NCBI GenBank assembly: GCA_910586035.1
Contig: CAJUHT010000004.1
Coordinates: 49,564 to 113,563 of the forward strand
Source of the DNA: an uncultured Christensenella sp.
GTDB lineage: Bacteria; Bacillota; Clostridia; Christensenellales; Borkfalkiaceae
Direction of reading: 5' to 3'
DNA length: 64,000 bases
In this document: positions 7,031 to 15,163 of the stretch, in pieces
Position numbering within the stretch: position 1 is the first letter of the stretch
Layout of the letters: every line of letters starts with the position of its first letter
The notes under the pieces: generated by a model
Database searches by the model: none
What the model was told of the DNA's origin: nothing
The model's input: only the letters and a program-made list of their open reading frames with translations
Program-made: the position numbers and the translations under genes

Positions 7031-8413
7031 TTATTTAAGGAAGCCCTTTTTGTAATTTTTCATCATAAGTTGCGATTGAAGCTGTTTGTCAATTTCAAGC
7101 GCGCAAGATACGACGATTAGTATACCCGTTGTGGAGAATACGCTGATTAAGTCCGTAGACAGCCCCACCGCGGAAAGTATAACCGCAAGTATCGAGGGGA
7201 TAAGCGCGACAATCGTAAGATATATTGCGCCGAACAGCGTAATTCTGTTGTTTATTTTTTTAAGATAGTCCGAAGTGGGTTTGCCAGGTCTTATGCCCTG
7301 AATAAACCCGCCGTTTTGCTGAATCGTCTTGGATACGTCGTCGGGATTAAACTGCATCGATGCGTAGAAGAATGAGAACAGGAATATGAGGACGCAAAGC
7401 ACGACCATATATATCAGCTGTCCGTACCAGGTACCCGTACCCGAGAACCACTCTGCAACGCCCGTTTCGAACTTACTGCCCGGCCAGAAAAGGCTGGCAA
7501 GCATAGCGGGAACGCTTATTATAGCAAACGCGAATATAAGCGGCATTACGCCCGAACCCGATATGCGCATAGGAATTACCGACGACTGACCGCCGTACAT
7601 TCTTCTGCCCTTAACCTGTTTGGCGTACTGAACGGGAATTCTTCTTTCCGACAGGTCTACCGCGCTTATTGCGGCAAACTCTATTACAGTAAGAATTACG
7701 AAACCCAGAACTTCCCATAAAACGGAAGGTTGCGCCGCGCCGGCAAACTCCCCGACGCCGAAAGCTTGCAAAAACTTAGCGACTATCTGGTTGCCCGCCG
7801 TGGAAAGTATGCCGATAAAGATTATAAGGGAAATACCGTTGGAAATGCCGTATTCGGTTATTCTTTCGCCCAGCCACATTACAAGCATAGAGCCGGCGGT
7901 ATAAACTACCGTAAGGAATATGCCCGCAAGCCACTTTGCACCCGTTTCTCCGATAGCGCTGTTGGAGCCGAAGAACGTAAGCTTTATAGCTATATCGTCG
8001 CCCGAACCGCGGAGACCGAAGTTGACTATAATTCCGATAGCCTGAGCTATGGCAAGAACGATAGTAAGAATACGCGTGATTTGCGCTATTCTCTTTCTGC
8101 CCTCTTCACCCTGCTTGGAAAGCCTTTCGAGCGCGGGAATACCCACGCTTAAAAGCTGAACGATAATCGAAGCGTTGATGTACGGGCTTATACCCAAAGC
8201 AAACAGCGTTGCGTTGGAAAGCGAGCCGCCGGAAAGCGCAGCCATTATGTTCAGGAACGACTGTCCCTTTATCGCCTCGCCGAACGTTTTTACGTCGATG
8301 CCGGGCACGGGAATGTAACAGCCGAGTCGGAATACAAGCAAAAGAAGCAGAGTTATCCAAATCTTCCTTCGTATATCCTTATTCTTAAAACAATTTTTTA
8401 TTGTTTCAAACAT
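7031..8413 (-). CDS. secY: Protein translocase subunit SecY
   Basis: The channel subunit of the Sec translocon, 460 aa with about ten membrane helices. The plug and lateral-gate region is recognisable (PGIDVKTFGEA near the N-terminus, GISPYINASIIVQLL about residues 75-90). The cytoplasmic loop AKQVKGRRMYGGQSSVIPMRI and the PDDVSKTIQQNGGFIQGIRPG region are also typical. It lies in the spc cluster between rplO and adk, preceded by an 84-bp spacer with a nested hairpin. Confidence 0.98.
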   Translation of the reverse strand: MFETIKNCFKNKDIRRKIWITLLLLLVFRLGCYIPVPGIDVKTFGEAIKGQSFLNIMAALSGGSLSNATLFALGISPYINASIIVQLLSVGIPALERLSKQGEEGRKRIAQITRILTIVLAIAQAIGIIVNFGLRGSGDDIAIKLTFFGSNSAIGETGAKWLAGIFLTVVYTAGSMLVMWLGERITEYGISNGISLIIFIGILSTAGNQIVAKFLQAFGVGEFAGAAQPSVLWEVLGFVILTVIEFAAISAVDLSERRIPVQYAKQVKGRRMYGGQSSVIPMRISGSGVMPLIFAFAIISVPAMLASLFWPGSKFETGVAEWFSGTGTWYGQLIYMVVLCVLIFLFSFFYASMQFNPDDVSKTIQQNGGFIQGIRPGKPTSDYLKKINNRITLFGAIYLTIVALIPSILAVILSAVGLSTDLISVFSTTGILIVVSCALEIDKQLQSQLMMKNYKKGFLK

Positions 8414-8430
8414 TTAGAACCTCATTTTGC

Positions 8431-8486
8431 GAACGGTAAACACACGACACGGCGCTTAAAGCGCCGAAATTCTCTGCCTGCCGTTC
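8431..8486 (-). other. Nested stem in the rplO-secY spacer
   Basis: An outer helix gaacgg/ccgttc (8431-8436 with 8481-8486, extendable by wobble pairs) encloses an inner hairpin cggcgc-ttaaa-gcgccg (8450-8466). It lies in the transcript just before secY. The function is unknown. Confidence 0.5.
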
Positions 8487-8497
8487 TCAACTAACCG

Positions 8498-8944
8498 TTA
8501 AACGGTTTCCGCAGTGCCGCCCGCCTTCTCGATAGCTTCTTTCGCGCTTTCGGAGAATTTAGCCGCCTTTACGGTGAGAGCGACTTTAACCTCGCCCTTG
8601 CCCAAAACTTTAAGCCCGCCGTTGTTCTTTACAACTTTGGTAAGGCTGTGTTCTACAACGTAATCGTAATCAACAACAGTGCCTGCGGGAACCGAAGCAA
8701 GCTGCGAAAGATTTACAATCAGGTAGTTGGTAGCCCACTTGTTGTGAAAGCCTCTCTTGGGTATTCTTCTGTGCAGGGGCATCTGACCGCCTTCGAAACC
8801 GGGACGTACGCCGCCGCCCGAACGCGCCCACTGACCTTTATGTCCTTTGCCCGAGGTTTTGCCCTTACCGGAGCCGATACCTCTGCCTAATCTCTTGGGA
8901 GAAGTCGTTGCGCCCTCTGCGGGCTGTATTGTATCTATTCTCAT
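8498..8944 (-). CDS. rplO: 50S ribosomal protein L15
   Basis: L15, 148 aa. The Gly/Arg/Lys-rich N-terminal arm (RLGRGIGSGKGKTSGKGHKG, residues 18-37) threads into 23S rRNA, and the globular C-terminal domain ends at KAGGTAETV. It lies between rpmD and secY in the standard spc order, 12 bp after rpmD. Nothing unusual was seen. Confidence 0.98.
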   Translation of the reverse strand: MRIDTIQPAEGATTSPKRLGRGIGSGKGKTSGKGHKGQWARSGGGVRPGFEGGQMPLHRRIPKRGFHNKWATNYLIVNLSQLASVPAGTVVDYDYVVEHSLTKVVKNNGGLKVLGKGEVKVALTVKAAKFSESAKEAIEKAGGTAETV

Positions 8945-8956
8945 AATATCTTCTCC

Positions 8957-9130
8957 TTATACCTCTTCAACCTTCAAAAGGTACTTAACCTTTTCAATCT
9001 GCCCTAAATTTGCGGGCGTGCTCTCCAAGGTCTTGCTCTGACGGATTTTTTTAAGCCCCAACGCCGCTACGGTAGCTTTTACCGATTTGGTTTCGTTGGA
9101 CGCGCTCTTTATAAGTGTAATCTTAACCAT
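8957..9130 (-). CDS. rpmD: 50S ribosomal protein L30
   Basis: L30, 57 aa. The reading is MVKITLIKSASNE, then LGLKKIRQSKTLE and a C-terminal KVKYLLKVEEV, all typical of bacterial L30. It fills the gap between rpsE and rplO exactly as expected for the spc cluster and has a GGAGG ribosome binding site 8 bases upstream. Confidence 0.96.
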   Translation of the reverse strand: MVKITLIKSASNETKSVKATVAALGLKKIRQSKTLESTPANLGQIEKVKYLLKVEEV

Positions 9131-9142
9131 AACTTCCTCCGC

Positions 9143-9682
9143 TTAGCCTAAAATTTCCTCTACCGACTTGCCCCTTGCCGCGGCAACCTCTTCGGGAGAT
9201 TTAAGCGCAACCAACCCTGCGACAGCCGCTTTTACGCAGTTGATGGGGTTGTTTGTGCCGTGCGACTTGGTGCGGATATCCTTAACGCCCGCGGCTTCCA
9301 TAACCGCACGCACGGGACCGCCCGCGATAACGCCGGTACCTGTTTCGGCGGGCATCATAAGAACCGAACCTCTGCCGAATACGCCGACTACTCCGTGGGG
9401 AATAGAAGTGCCTTTAAGGTTTACCCTGCTCATATTCTTTTTAGCCTGAGCGGTAGCCTTTTCAATCGCTTCGGGAACTTCCTTGGACTTGCCCATACCG
9501 TATCCGACCGAACCGTTGCCGTCGCCGACTACTACCAAAGCCGCAAAGCGCATATTTCTGCCGCCCTTAACCGTTTTGGTAACTCTGTTTACCTGTATAA
9601 GCTTTTTGATGAATCCGTCGTCCTCTTCCCTCTTTCTGGGTCTGTCGTTTCTTCTTGCGGATTTTTCTTTCTTTTCTTCCAT
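9143..9682 (-). CDS. rpsE: 30S ribosomal protein S5
   Basis: S5, 179 aa, involved in mRNA entry and decoding fidelity. The double-stranded-RNA-like domain (VNRVTKTVKGGRNMRFAALV) and the C-terminal domain (GGPVRAVMEAAGVKDI) are clear. The first 22 residues are a Lys/Arg/Glu-rich extension (EEKKEKSARRNDRPRKREED). Position between rplR and rpmD is standard. Confidence 0.97.
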   Translation of the reverse strand: MEEKKEKSARRNDRPRKREEDDGFIKKLIQVNRVTKTVKGGRNMRFAALVVVGDGNGSVGYGMGKSKEVPEAIEKATAQAKKNMSRVNLKGTSIPHGVVGVFGRGSVLMMPAETGTGVIAGGPVRAVMEAAGVKDIRTKSHGTNNPINCVKAAVAGLVALKSPEEVAAARGKSVEEILG

Positions 9683-9693
9683 TGCCCTGCTCC

Positions 9694-10062
9694 TTAGAAA
9701 TTAAGTCCTGCTTCTCTTGCGCCGTCTGCAACAGCCTGCACTCTGCCCGTATAGAGGTATCCGCCCCTGTCGAACACAACCGTCTTTATGCCCTTTGCAA
9801 CCGCGCGCTCGGCAACCTTTTTGCCTACGACCTTAGCGGCTTCCGTCTTGGATAAATCTTTAACCGCGCCCTTTACTTCCTTTTCCATTGTGGAAGCCGA
9901 GCACAGGGTTACTCCCTTAACGTCGTCAATCACCTGTACGTAGATGTGGTTGAGCGAACGGTAAACGCTGAGTCTGGGCGCTTCCGCAGTGCCCGAAACC
10001 TTTTTTCTCACCCTCGTATGACGGCGGAGTCTTTCCTCGTTCTTGTCGATTTTCTTAATCAT
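9694..10062 (-). CDS. rplR: 50S ribosomal protein L18
   Basis: L18, 122 aa, binds 5S rRNA. The start is set at MIKKIDKNEERLRRH, with an AAGGAG ribosome binding site. The open frame continues 44 codons further upstream through a non-coding spacer and should not be used. The motifs RLSVYRSLNHIYVQVIDD and FDRGGYLYTGRVQAVADGARE are diagnostic. Confidence 0.97.
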   Translation of the reverse strand: MIKKIDKNEERLRRHTRVRKKVSGTAEAPRLSVYRSLNHIYVQVIDDVKGVTLCSASTMEKEVKGAVKDLSKTEAAKVVGKKVAERAVAKGIKTVVFDRGGYLYTGRVQAVADGAREAGLNF

Positions 10063-10282
10063 AATATTCTCCTTAAATTTAGGACAATCAGCCGCGCTCG
10101 CGGCAGTCCTTCGGATTTGGCAAACCCCGTAACGGCAATTTACTTGCCGTGAGGCGGTTACGGCTTTAAACGCTTGCAAGCAGAACAAATTCAACTGCGC
10201 GTTTTAAGCTTCGATTATCAAAATAATCAGGAGAACGCAACCGTCGGGATTTTAAGCCGCGGGAATACCCGCATACCCGAAA
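10063..10282 (-). other. 220-bp structured spacer between rplF and rplR
   Basis: No gene. Two nested inverted repeats: aggac/gtcct (10081-10085 with 10106-10110) around gccgc/gcggc; and ccgtaac/gttacgg (10127-10133 with 10157-10163) around cggcaa/ttgccg (10133-10138 with 10144-10149). Both would form in the mRNA just upstream of the rplR ribosome binding site. Confidence 0.5.
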
Positions 10283-10831
10283 TTACTTCTTGCCCTTACC
10301 TCCCGTTTTACCTTCCTTGCGCTCGATTACTTCGTCGCTATACGCAATGCCGTAACCGTGATAGGGTTCGGGAACTCTGAATTTTCTTATGTTAGCCGCG
10401 GTCTGTCCGACAAGAGTCTTGTCGATACCCGCAACTACTATTTCGTTGGGCGTGGGGCAGGTGAGCGTTACGCCGGCGGGCTCTTCGAATTCAACGGGGT
10501 GGGAGAAACCGATGTTCATAACCAGCTTCTTGCCCTGTTTAGCAACCTTCCAGCCTACGCCGTTTACCTTTAAGCTCTTCGTATAGCCCTCGGAAACGCC
10601 TACTACCATATTGTGGAGAAGCGCCCTGTAAAGACCGTGCTTAGCTTCGAGCTCGGCAACGTCGCGTCCCTTTTCCACAAGCGCGTGCGCGCCCTCTACC
10701 TTAATCAAAATGTCGCCGTCCACTTTCTGCGTAAGCGTGCCTTTGCCGCCCTTTACGGTGATTATGCCGCCGTTGAAAGTTACGGTTACGCCTGCGGGAA
10801 TAACCACGGGCATTTTACCAATTCTTGACAT
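10283..10831 (-). CDS. rplF: 50S ribosomal protein L6
   Basis: L6, 182 aa, near the factor-binding centre. It has the usual two related domains and the C-terminal signature PEPYHGYGIAYSDEVI, followed by a Lys/Gly-rich tail (RKEGKTGGKGKK). It is preceded by rpsH at 14 bp with an AGGAGG-like ribosome binding site. It is followed by an unusually long spacer before rplR. Confidence 0.98.
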   Translation of the reverse strand: MSRIGKMPVVIPAGVTVTFNGGIITVKGGKGTLTQKVDGDILIKVEGAHALVEKGRDVAELEAKHGLYRALLHNMVVGVSEGYTKSLKVNGVGWKVAKQGKKLVMNIGFSHPVEFEEPAGVTLTCPTPNEIVVAGIDKTLVGQTAANIRKFRVPEPYHGYGIAYSDEVIERKEGKTGGKGKK

Positions 10832-10845
10832 TCCTAAGTACCTCC

Positions 10846-11238
10846 TTACCAGATGTAGCAGAGCACTTCGCCGCCTACGTTGGCAGCCTTTGCCTGCTTA
10901 TCCGTCATAACGCCCTTATTGGTCGAGATGATGGCGATACCCAGTCCGTCCATAACCTTGGGCATATTTTCAACGTTTGCATAAACTCTCAGACCGGGTC
11001 TGGAAATTCTCTGCAAAGCGTTTATAACCGACTTTTTCTTGCCCGCATACTTCAAGGTAACAACAAGTTTACCCGCGTATCCGTCCTCTACAAGTTTAAC
11101 GTCGGACACATAACCTTCTTTTAACATAATGTCGGCGATAGCCTTTTTCATATTGGAGGAAGGTATTTCTACTGTTTCTTTATTAACCGCAAGCGCATTC
11201 CTTATGCGCGTGAGCATATCTGCTATGGGGTCTGTCAT
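10846..11238 (-). CDS. rpsH: 30S ribosomal protein S8
   Basis: S8, 130 aa, a 16S-binding assembly protein and in E. coli the repressor of the spc operon. The N-terminal DPIADMLTRIRNA and the C-terminal STNKGVMTDKQAKAANVGGE with a final IW are characteristic. It lies between the zinc-ribbon S14 and L6 genes in the standard order. Confidence 0.98.
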   Translation of the reverse strand: MTDPIADMLTRIRNALAVNKETVEIPSSNMKKAIADIMLKEGYVSDVKLVEDGYAGKLVVTLKYAGKKKSVINALQRISRPGLRVYANVENMPKVMDGLGIAIISTNKGVMTDKQAKAANVGGEVLCYIW

Positions 11239-11256
11239 TTTATATCTCCTCCTTTA

Positions 11257-11442
11257 TTACCAACTCGACTTTTTAACGCCGGGTATTTCACCCTTATAAG
11301 CAAGGTTTCTGAAACAGATACGGCACACACCGTATTTACGCAAAACCGCGTGGGGTCTTCCGCAAATGGAGCATCTCGTATACGCTCTCGTTTTATATTT
11401 GGCAGGCTTCTGCTGCTTATTTATCATCGACTTTTTTGCCAT
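11257..11442 (-). CDS. rpsZ: 30S ribosomal protein S14, zinc type Z
   Basis: S14 of 61 aa. The short zinc-ribbon form carries CSICG and CRICF (four Cys ligands, residues about 24-43) and ends GVKKSSW. This type Z gene is typical of Firmicutes and replaces the longer zinc-independent rpsN. It lies between rplE and rpsH in the normal spc position. Confidence 0.97.
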   Translation of the reverse strand: MAKKSMINKQQKPAKYKTRAYTRCSICGRPHAVLRKYGVCRICFRNLAYKGEIPGVKKSSW

Positions 11443-11455
11443 ATTTCTTTACTCC

Positions 11456-12025
11456 TTACTTCTTGAAGGGCAATCCCAGCGCCCTTAAAAGCTCTCTTGC
11501 TTCTTCGTCGGTCTTTGCAGTGGTAACTATGCAGATATCCATACCCCTGATTTTTTCAACCTGGTCGTACTGGATTTCGGGGAACATAAGCTGTTCCTTA
11601 ACGCCCATACAGTAGTTGCCCTTGCCGTCGAAACTGTTTGCGGGAACGCCGCGGAAGTCGCGCACGCGGGGAAGAGCTATGGATACGAATTTGTCGTAGA
11701 ATTCATACATTCTGTCGCCGCGAAGGGTAACTTTGATGCCTACGTTCATTCCCTCTCTTACCTTGAAGTTAGCAACCGACTTCTTGGCTTTGCAAAGTAT
11801 GGGCTGCTGTCCGCTTATAAGCTTTATTTCGTTTACAGCCGCCTGTATGGACTTTGCGTTGTCCTTTATGTCGCCTAAGCCCGAACTGATGATAATTTTT
11901 TCAAGCTTGGGTACTTGCATAGGGTTTTTATAGCCGAATTTTTTAGTCAATGCGGGCACGACTTCTTCGGCGTATTGCTGAGCTATTCTGCTCTTATATA
12001 CTTTCTTAGCCTCTTTCTTAGCCAT
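11456..12025 (-). CDS. rplE: 50S ribosomal protein L5
   Basis: L5, 189 aa, binds 5S rRNA in the central protuberance. The motifs KSVANFKVREGMNVGIKVTLRG (about residues 83-104) and DMDICIVTTA-like RGMDICIVTTAKTDEEAREL near the C-terminus are typical. Compared with 179-180 aa in many bacteria it has about ten extra N-terminal residues (AKKEAKKVYKS). It follows rplX closely. Confidence 0.97.
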   Translation of the reverse strand: MAKKEAKKVYKSRIAQQYAEEVVPALTKKFGYKNPMQVPKLEKIIISSGLGDIKDNAKSIQAAVNEIKLISGQQPILCKAKKSVANFKVREGMNVGIKVTLRGDRMYEFYDKFVSIALPRVRDFRGVPANSFDGKGNYCMGVKEQLMFPEIQYDQVEKIRGMDICIVTTAKTDEEARELLRALGLPFKK

Positions 12026-12039
12026 TTTCCGTATTCTCC

Positions 12040-12474
12040 TTATTCAGCCTTATCTTCCGCGGGGGTTTCCGCCGCTTCTTCCGTTTTAGCCGCGCGCTTT
12101 CTGGTACGCTTTTTGGGCGCTTCCTTAGCGGCGTCCGCCGCCTTCTTGCCCTTGCCCGCGTAAGCTACGTCGAGCACCGCTCCGCACTTGCCGCAAACTC
12201 TTACCTTTTTGCCGTCTACAATGCTGTGCTTAATTCTTACGCCCTTGCCGCAGCCCGCGCAAACTACCATTACGTTGGAAACGTCTATTGCGCCTTCCTG
12301 CTTTACTATTTGGGAAGTTTCGTTTGCCTTTCTTGCCTTTTTAGCCTTGCTTTGAAGGTTTACGCCTTCAACCGTTACCGTACCGTTCTTGGGAGAAGTG
12401 GCAATTACCTTGCCCTGCTTGCCTGCGTCCTTACCGGTGATAACTACTACATTATCATTCAATTTAACATTCAT
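12040..12474 (-). CDS. rplX: 50S ribosomal protein L24 with acidic/basic tail
   Basis: L24, 144 aa, an assembly initiator with an N-terminal KOW domain (DNVVVITGKDAGKQGKVIA) and a CAGCGKGVRIKH / CGKCGAVLD zinc-like Cys pattern (residues 72-104). The family length is about 103-110 aa. Here about 40 extra C-terminal residues are rich in Ala, Lys and Glu (AKEAPKKRTRKRAAK, ending EDKAE) and probably unstructured. The position between rplN and rplE is standard. Confidence 0.96.
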   Translation of the reverse strand: MNVKLNDNVVVITGKDAGKQGKVIATSPKNGTVTVEGVNLQSKAKKARKANETSQIVKQEGAIDVSNVMVVCAGCGKGVRIKHSIVDGKKVRVCGKCGAVLDVAYAGKGKKAADAAKEAPKKRTRKRAAKTEEAAETPAEDKAE

Positions 12475-12489
12475 CGCATTTCTCCTCTA

Positions 12490-12858
12490 TTAAAGAACCT
12501 CGGGTGCGAGAGAGATTATTTTCATATAGTTCTTCTCTCTCAATTCTCTTGCTATCGGTCCGAAGATACGCGTGCCCTTGGGCTCGTTATTGTTGCCAAG
12601 GATAACGGCGGCGTTATCGTCGAATCTGATGTACGTACCGTCGTTGCGTCTTACGCCCTGTTTGCTTCTTGCTATAACGGCTTTAACCACGTCGCCCTTC
12701 TTAACCGCGCCGCCGGGCGTTGCGGTTTTAACCGAGCATATGATTACGTCGCCGATGTTGCCCGTCTTTCTGAAAGAACCGCCGAGCACTTTTATGCACA
12801 TAAGCTCCTTTGCGCCGCTGTTGTCTGCGGCTTTGAGCCTCGTCTGAGGTTGTATCAT
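12490..12858 (-). CDS. rplN: 50S ribosomal protein L14
   Basis: L14, 122 aa, of the subunit interface (bridge B8). It begins MIQPQTRLKAADNSGAKEL and has RNDGTYIRFDDNAAVILG and GTRIFGPIARELREKNY, all diagnostic. It is normally tightly coupled to rpsQ, but here a 322-bp spacer lies between the two genes. Confidence 0.98.
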   Translation of the reverse strand: MIQPQTRLKAADNSGAKELMCIKVLGGSFRKTGNIGDVIICSVKTATPGGAVKKGDVVKAVIARSKQGVRRNDGTYIRFDDNAAVILGNNNEPKGTRIFGPIARELREKNYMKIISLAPEVL

Positions 12859-13180
12859 ATAAATTCTCCTTATTTATGACTTACTTACAACTCTGCGGGG
12901 TGTTCCCGCCGCCAAGATTTTCAATTGCTCAGCCGCCTTGACGACTTATAATCAAAAATCTGTGGCTACCGTTCAGAGGGTGAAGCGACAACTGCTTGCC
13001 CTTACCGAGTTACTTCACCGTGCCGTTTGTCGCTAAGCTTATCCCCAAAGCCCGTCCGCCGTTACCTTATTATTAAATAACAGAGGAAACAGGCTGTTTA
13101 AAGGGAGTTTGCCTTTTATCGATAACCCGCCGGAAAGCGGAGTTCGGCGCAATATTGCGCCGTTTGCCGACAAGCAAATC
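12859..13180 (-). other. 322-bp structured spacer between rpsQ and rplN
   Basis: No gene. In the middle, ggtgaag (12979-12985) can pair with cttcacc (13013-13019), while agcgacaa (12984-12991) can pair with ttgtcgct (13027-13034). The two helices share bases, so they exclude each other at their edge. A palindrome cggcgcaatattgcgccg lies at 13145-13162, just after the rpsQ stop. The 12-mer cgctaagcttat (13031-13042) also occurs in the infA-rpmJ spacer. The rest shows nothing recognisable. Confidence 0.5.
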
Positions 13181-13441
13181 TTACTTAGCTTTTTCGATAA
13201 TCTCTGCAACTCTCCAATTCTTGTCCTTGGAAAGCTTTCTCGTTTCTACTATCCTGACTTTATCGCCTACGCCGCATTCGTTATTCTCGTCGTGAGCTTT
13301 GAATTTGGTGGTCTTGGTTATAGTCTTTTTATAGAGGGGGTGCTTGCTCTTTTCGGTGATTGCAACAACTACCGTCTTGTCCATTTTATCGGAAACGACC
13401 AACCCTACTCTTTCCTTTCTCAAAGATGTCCTTACTTCCAT
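13181..13441 (-). CDS. rpsQ: 30S ribosomal protein S17
   Basis: S17, 86 aa, an OB-fold protein that binds 16S rRNA early in assembly. The motifs KERVGLVVSDKMDKTVVVAI and GDKVRIVETRKLSKDKNWRVAEI are typical. It directly follows rpmC. It is followed by an atypical 322-bp spacer before rplN. Confidence 0.97.
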   Translation of the reverse strand: MEVRTSLRKERVGLVVSDKMDKTVVVAITEKSKHPLYKKTITKTTKFKAHDENNECGVGDKVRIVETRKLSKDKNWRVAEIIEKAK

Positions 13442-13452
13442 AACCTTTCTCC

Positions 13453-13647
13453 TTAACCCTTAATCTGCCTTGCGCGGATAACGGTGTTTACCCTGGCGAT
13501 GTCCTTTTTTACAAGGTTGATTTGCATAGGATTTTCAAGCTGTCCGCTTGCGTGGCGGAAACGCAGATTGAAAAGCTCGGTCTTTAAGTCCGACAGCTTT
13601 GTGCTAAGTTCTTCGTCGCTTAAATTCTTTATTTCCTTAGCCTTCAT
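13453..13647 (-). CDS. rpmC: 50S ribosomal protein L29
   Basis: L29, 64 aa, an exit-tunnel protein made of three helices. The ATG at 13647 (MKAKEIKNLSDEEL) matches the family start. A GTG three codons upstream is also in frame. The gene overlaps the end of rplP by 11 bases, so translation is coupled. The C-terminal KKDIARVNTVIRARQ is conserved. Confidence 0.95.
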   Translation of the reverse strand: MKAKEIKNLSDEELSTKLSDLKTELFNLRFRHASGQLENPMQINLVKKDIARVNTVIRARQIKG

Positions 13648-14074
13648 TAGCTTCACCGCCTTCTAAATCTTCTTTCCTTACAAACTTGCACTTAACGGGC
13701 AGTTTGTGCGCCGCAAGGCGCATAGCTTCCCTTGCGATATCTTCGGGCACGCCCGCCATCTCGAACATTACTCTGTCGGGCTTGACGATTGCCACCCAGT
13801 ATTCTACCGAACCTTTACCGGAACCCATACGGGACTCCGCGGGGTGCTTTGTAATGGGCTTGTGGGGGAATATATCTATCCAAACCTGACCGCCGCGCTT
13901 GATAAATCTCGTCATAGCGATACGCGCCGCTTCGATTTGGTTGGAGGTAATTCTTCCGCCCTCTTCCGCTACAAGACCGTACTGTCCGTAAGCGACCTTA
14001 TTGCCCTTGTGCGCTCTTCCGCGAATCTTGCCGCGGTGCTGCATTCTTCTCTTTACTCTCTTGGGGATTAACAT
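13637..14074 (-). CDS. rplP: 50S ribosomal protein L16
   Basis: L16, 145 aa, next to the A-site tRNA. It begins MLIPKRVKRRMQHRGKIRGRAH and has GGQVWIDIFPHKPITKHPAESRMG, the conserved core. The start lies one base after the rpsC stop codon, and the 3' end overlaps rpmC. It runs a little past the usual end with EGGEANEG. Confidence 0.97.
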   Translation of the reverse strand: MLIPKRVKRRMQHRGKIRGRAHKGNKVAYGQYGLVAEEGGRITSNQIEAARIAMTRFIKRGGQVWIDIFPHKPITKHPAESRMGSGKGSVEYWVAIVKPDRVMFEMAGVPEDIAREAMRLAAHKLPVKCKFVRKEDLEGGEANEG

Positions 14075-14075
14075 T

Positions 14076-14747
14076 TTACTCTTCGCCTCCGTCTGAGATT
14101 ATCAGCTTCTTTGCGCCGGCAAGCACTTCGCCCTTGTATATCCAGCACTTAATGCCGAGTACGCCGAAGGTGGTGTGCGCTTCCGCAAAGCCGTAATCTA
14201 TGTTCGCCCTCAACGTTTGAAGGGGAATAGAACCGTCGTGGTAACTTTCGCTTCCCGCGATTTCTCTTCCGTCAAGACGACCGCTGACGGTGATTTTAAC
14301 GCCCTTTACACCCGTTTTGGATACTTTGGAGAGCTGCTGTTTGATAGCTCTTCTGTAAGATACGCGCTTTTCGAGCTGGGAAGCAACGGCTTCCGCCACA
14401 AGCTGCGCGTCCTGGTCTATTTTTTCAACCTTGATAACGTTGATAATTATTACTTTGCCGTTCGTAAGCTTGCCGAGGTCTTTCTTTATAACCTCGATTT
14501 CAGCGCCCGCCTTGCCGATAAGCACGCCGGGACGACCGGTATAGATGGTAACTTCCACCTTGTTTGCCGCTCTTACGATGCAGATTTTGGATATTGCCGC
14601 GTCGAAGTACTTCTTCTTTATGAAGGTACGGATGACGTTATCTTCTTTAAGCTGTTTGCCGAAGTCCTTCTTTTCAGCGTACCACTGGGTATCCCAGCTC
14701 TTGATAACGCCTACTCTCAAACCGTGAGGATTAACTTTCTGTCCCAT
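14076..14747 (-). CDS. rpsC: 30S ribosomal protein S3
   Basis: S3, 223 aa, at the mRNA entry channel. It has the N-terminal MGQKVNPHGLRVGVIKSWD, the type II KH domain (GRPGVLIGKAGAEIEVIKK, about residues 73-91) and the C-terminal GRLDGREIAGSE region. It lies between rplV and rplP in standard S10-operon order, with a 12-bp spacer to rplV. Confidence 0.98.
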   Translation of the reverse strand: MGQKVNPHGLRVGVIKSWDTQWYAEKKDFGKQLKEDNVIRTFIKKKYFDAAISKICIVRAANKVEVTIYTGRPGVLIGKAGAEIEVIKKDLGKLTNGKVIIINVIKVEKIDQDAQLVAEAVASQLEKRVSYRRAIKQQLSKVSKTGVKGVKITVSGRLDGREIAGSESYHDGSIPLQTLRANIDYGFAEAHTTFGVLGIKCWIYKGEVLAGAKKLIISDGGEE

Positions 14748-14759
14748 ACTTGACTCTCC

Positions 14760-15149
14760 TTAAATCTTCTTCGCGTCGAGCACGACGGTGATGTGGCTGG
14801 TTCTCTTCAAGATTGCGTGTCCGCGTCCCTTGGATACGGGCTGCATTCTCTTCAAGTGAGGTCCGCCGTTTGCGTAAGCTTCGGCTACGACTAGGTCGCC
14901 CCTGTCCATACCCTGATTGTGCTCCGCGTTGGCTGCCGCCGAAAGAAGCACCTTTTTAACTTCCTCACTGCCGCCCTTGTTGCAGTACGTGAGTATAGCC
15001 GCCGCTTCTTCCACGCTCTTGCCCCTTATGAGAGCGAGAACGGTTCTCACCTTGTACGGGGAAATTCTGATATATTTTGCCGTTGCGTAAGGACGCTTAT
15101 CCTTAGTTGCGGCAATCTTCTCTGTCTTTTTCTTCATATTGCTTGCCAT
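14760..15149 (-). CDS. rplV: 50S ribosomal protein L22
   Basis: L22, 129 aa. Its long beta-hairpin lines the exit tunnel near the macrolide site; the hairpin tip KRMQPVSKGRGHAILKR is clear. About 20 extra N-terminal residues, rich in Lys (MKKKTEKIAATKDKR), precede the usual start of the fold (YATAKYIRISPYKVR). Standard position between rpsS and rpsC. Confidence 0.97.
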   Translation of the reverse strand: MASNMKKKTEKIAATKDKRPYATAKYIRISPYKVRTVLALIRGKSVEEAAAILTYCNKGGSEEVKKVLLSAAANAEHNQGMDRGDLVVAEAYANGGPHLKRMQPVSKGRGHAILKRTSHITVVLDAKKI

Positions 15150-15163
15150 AACTTAAACTCTCC

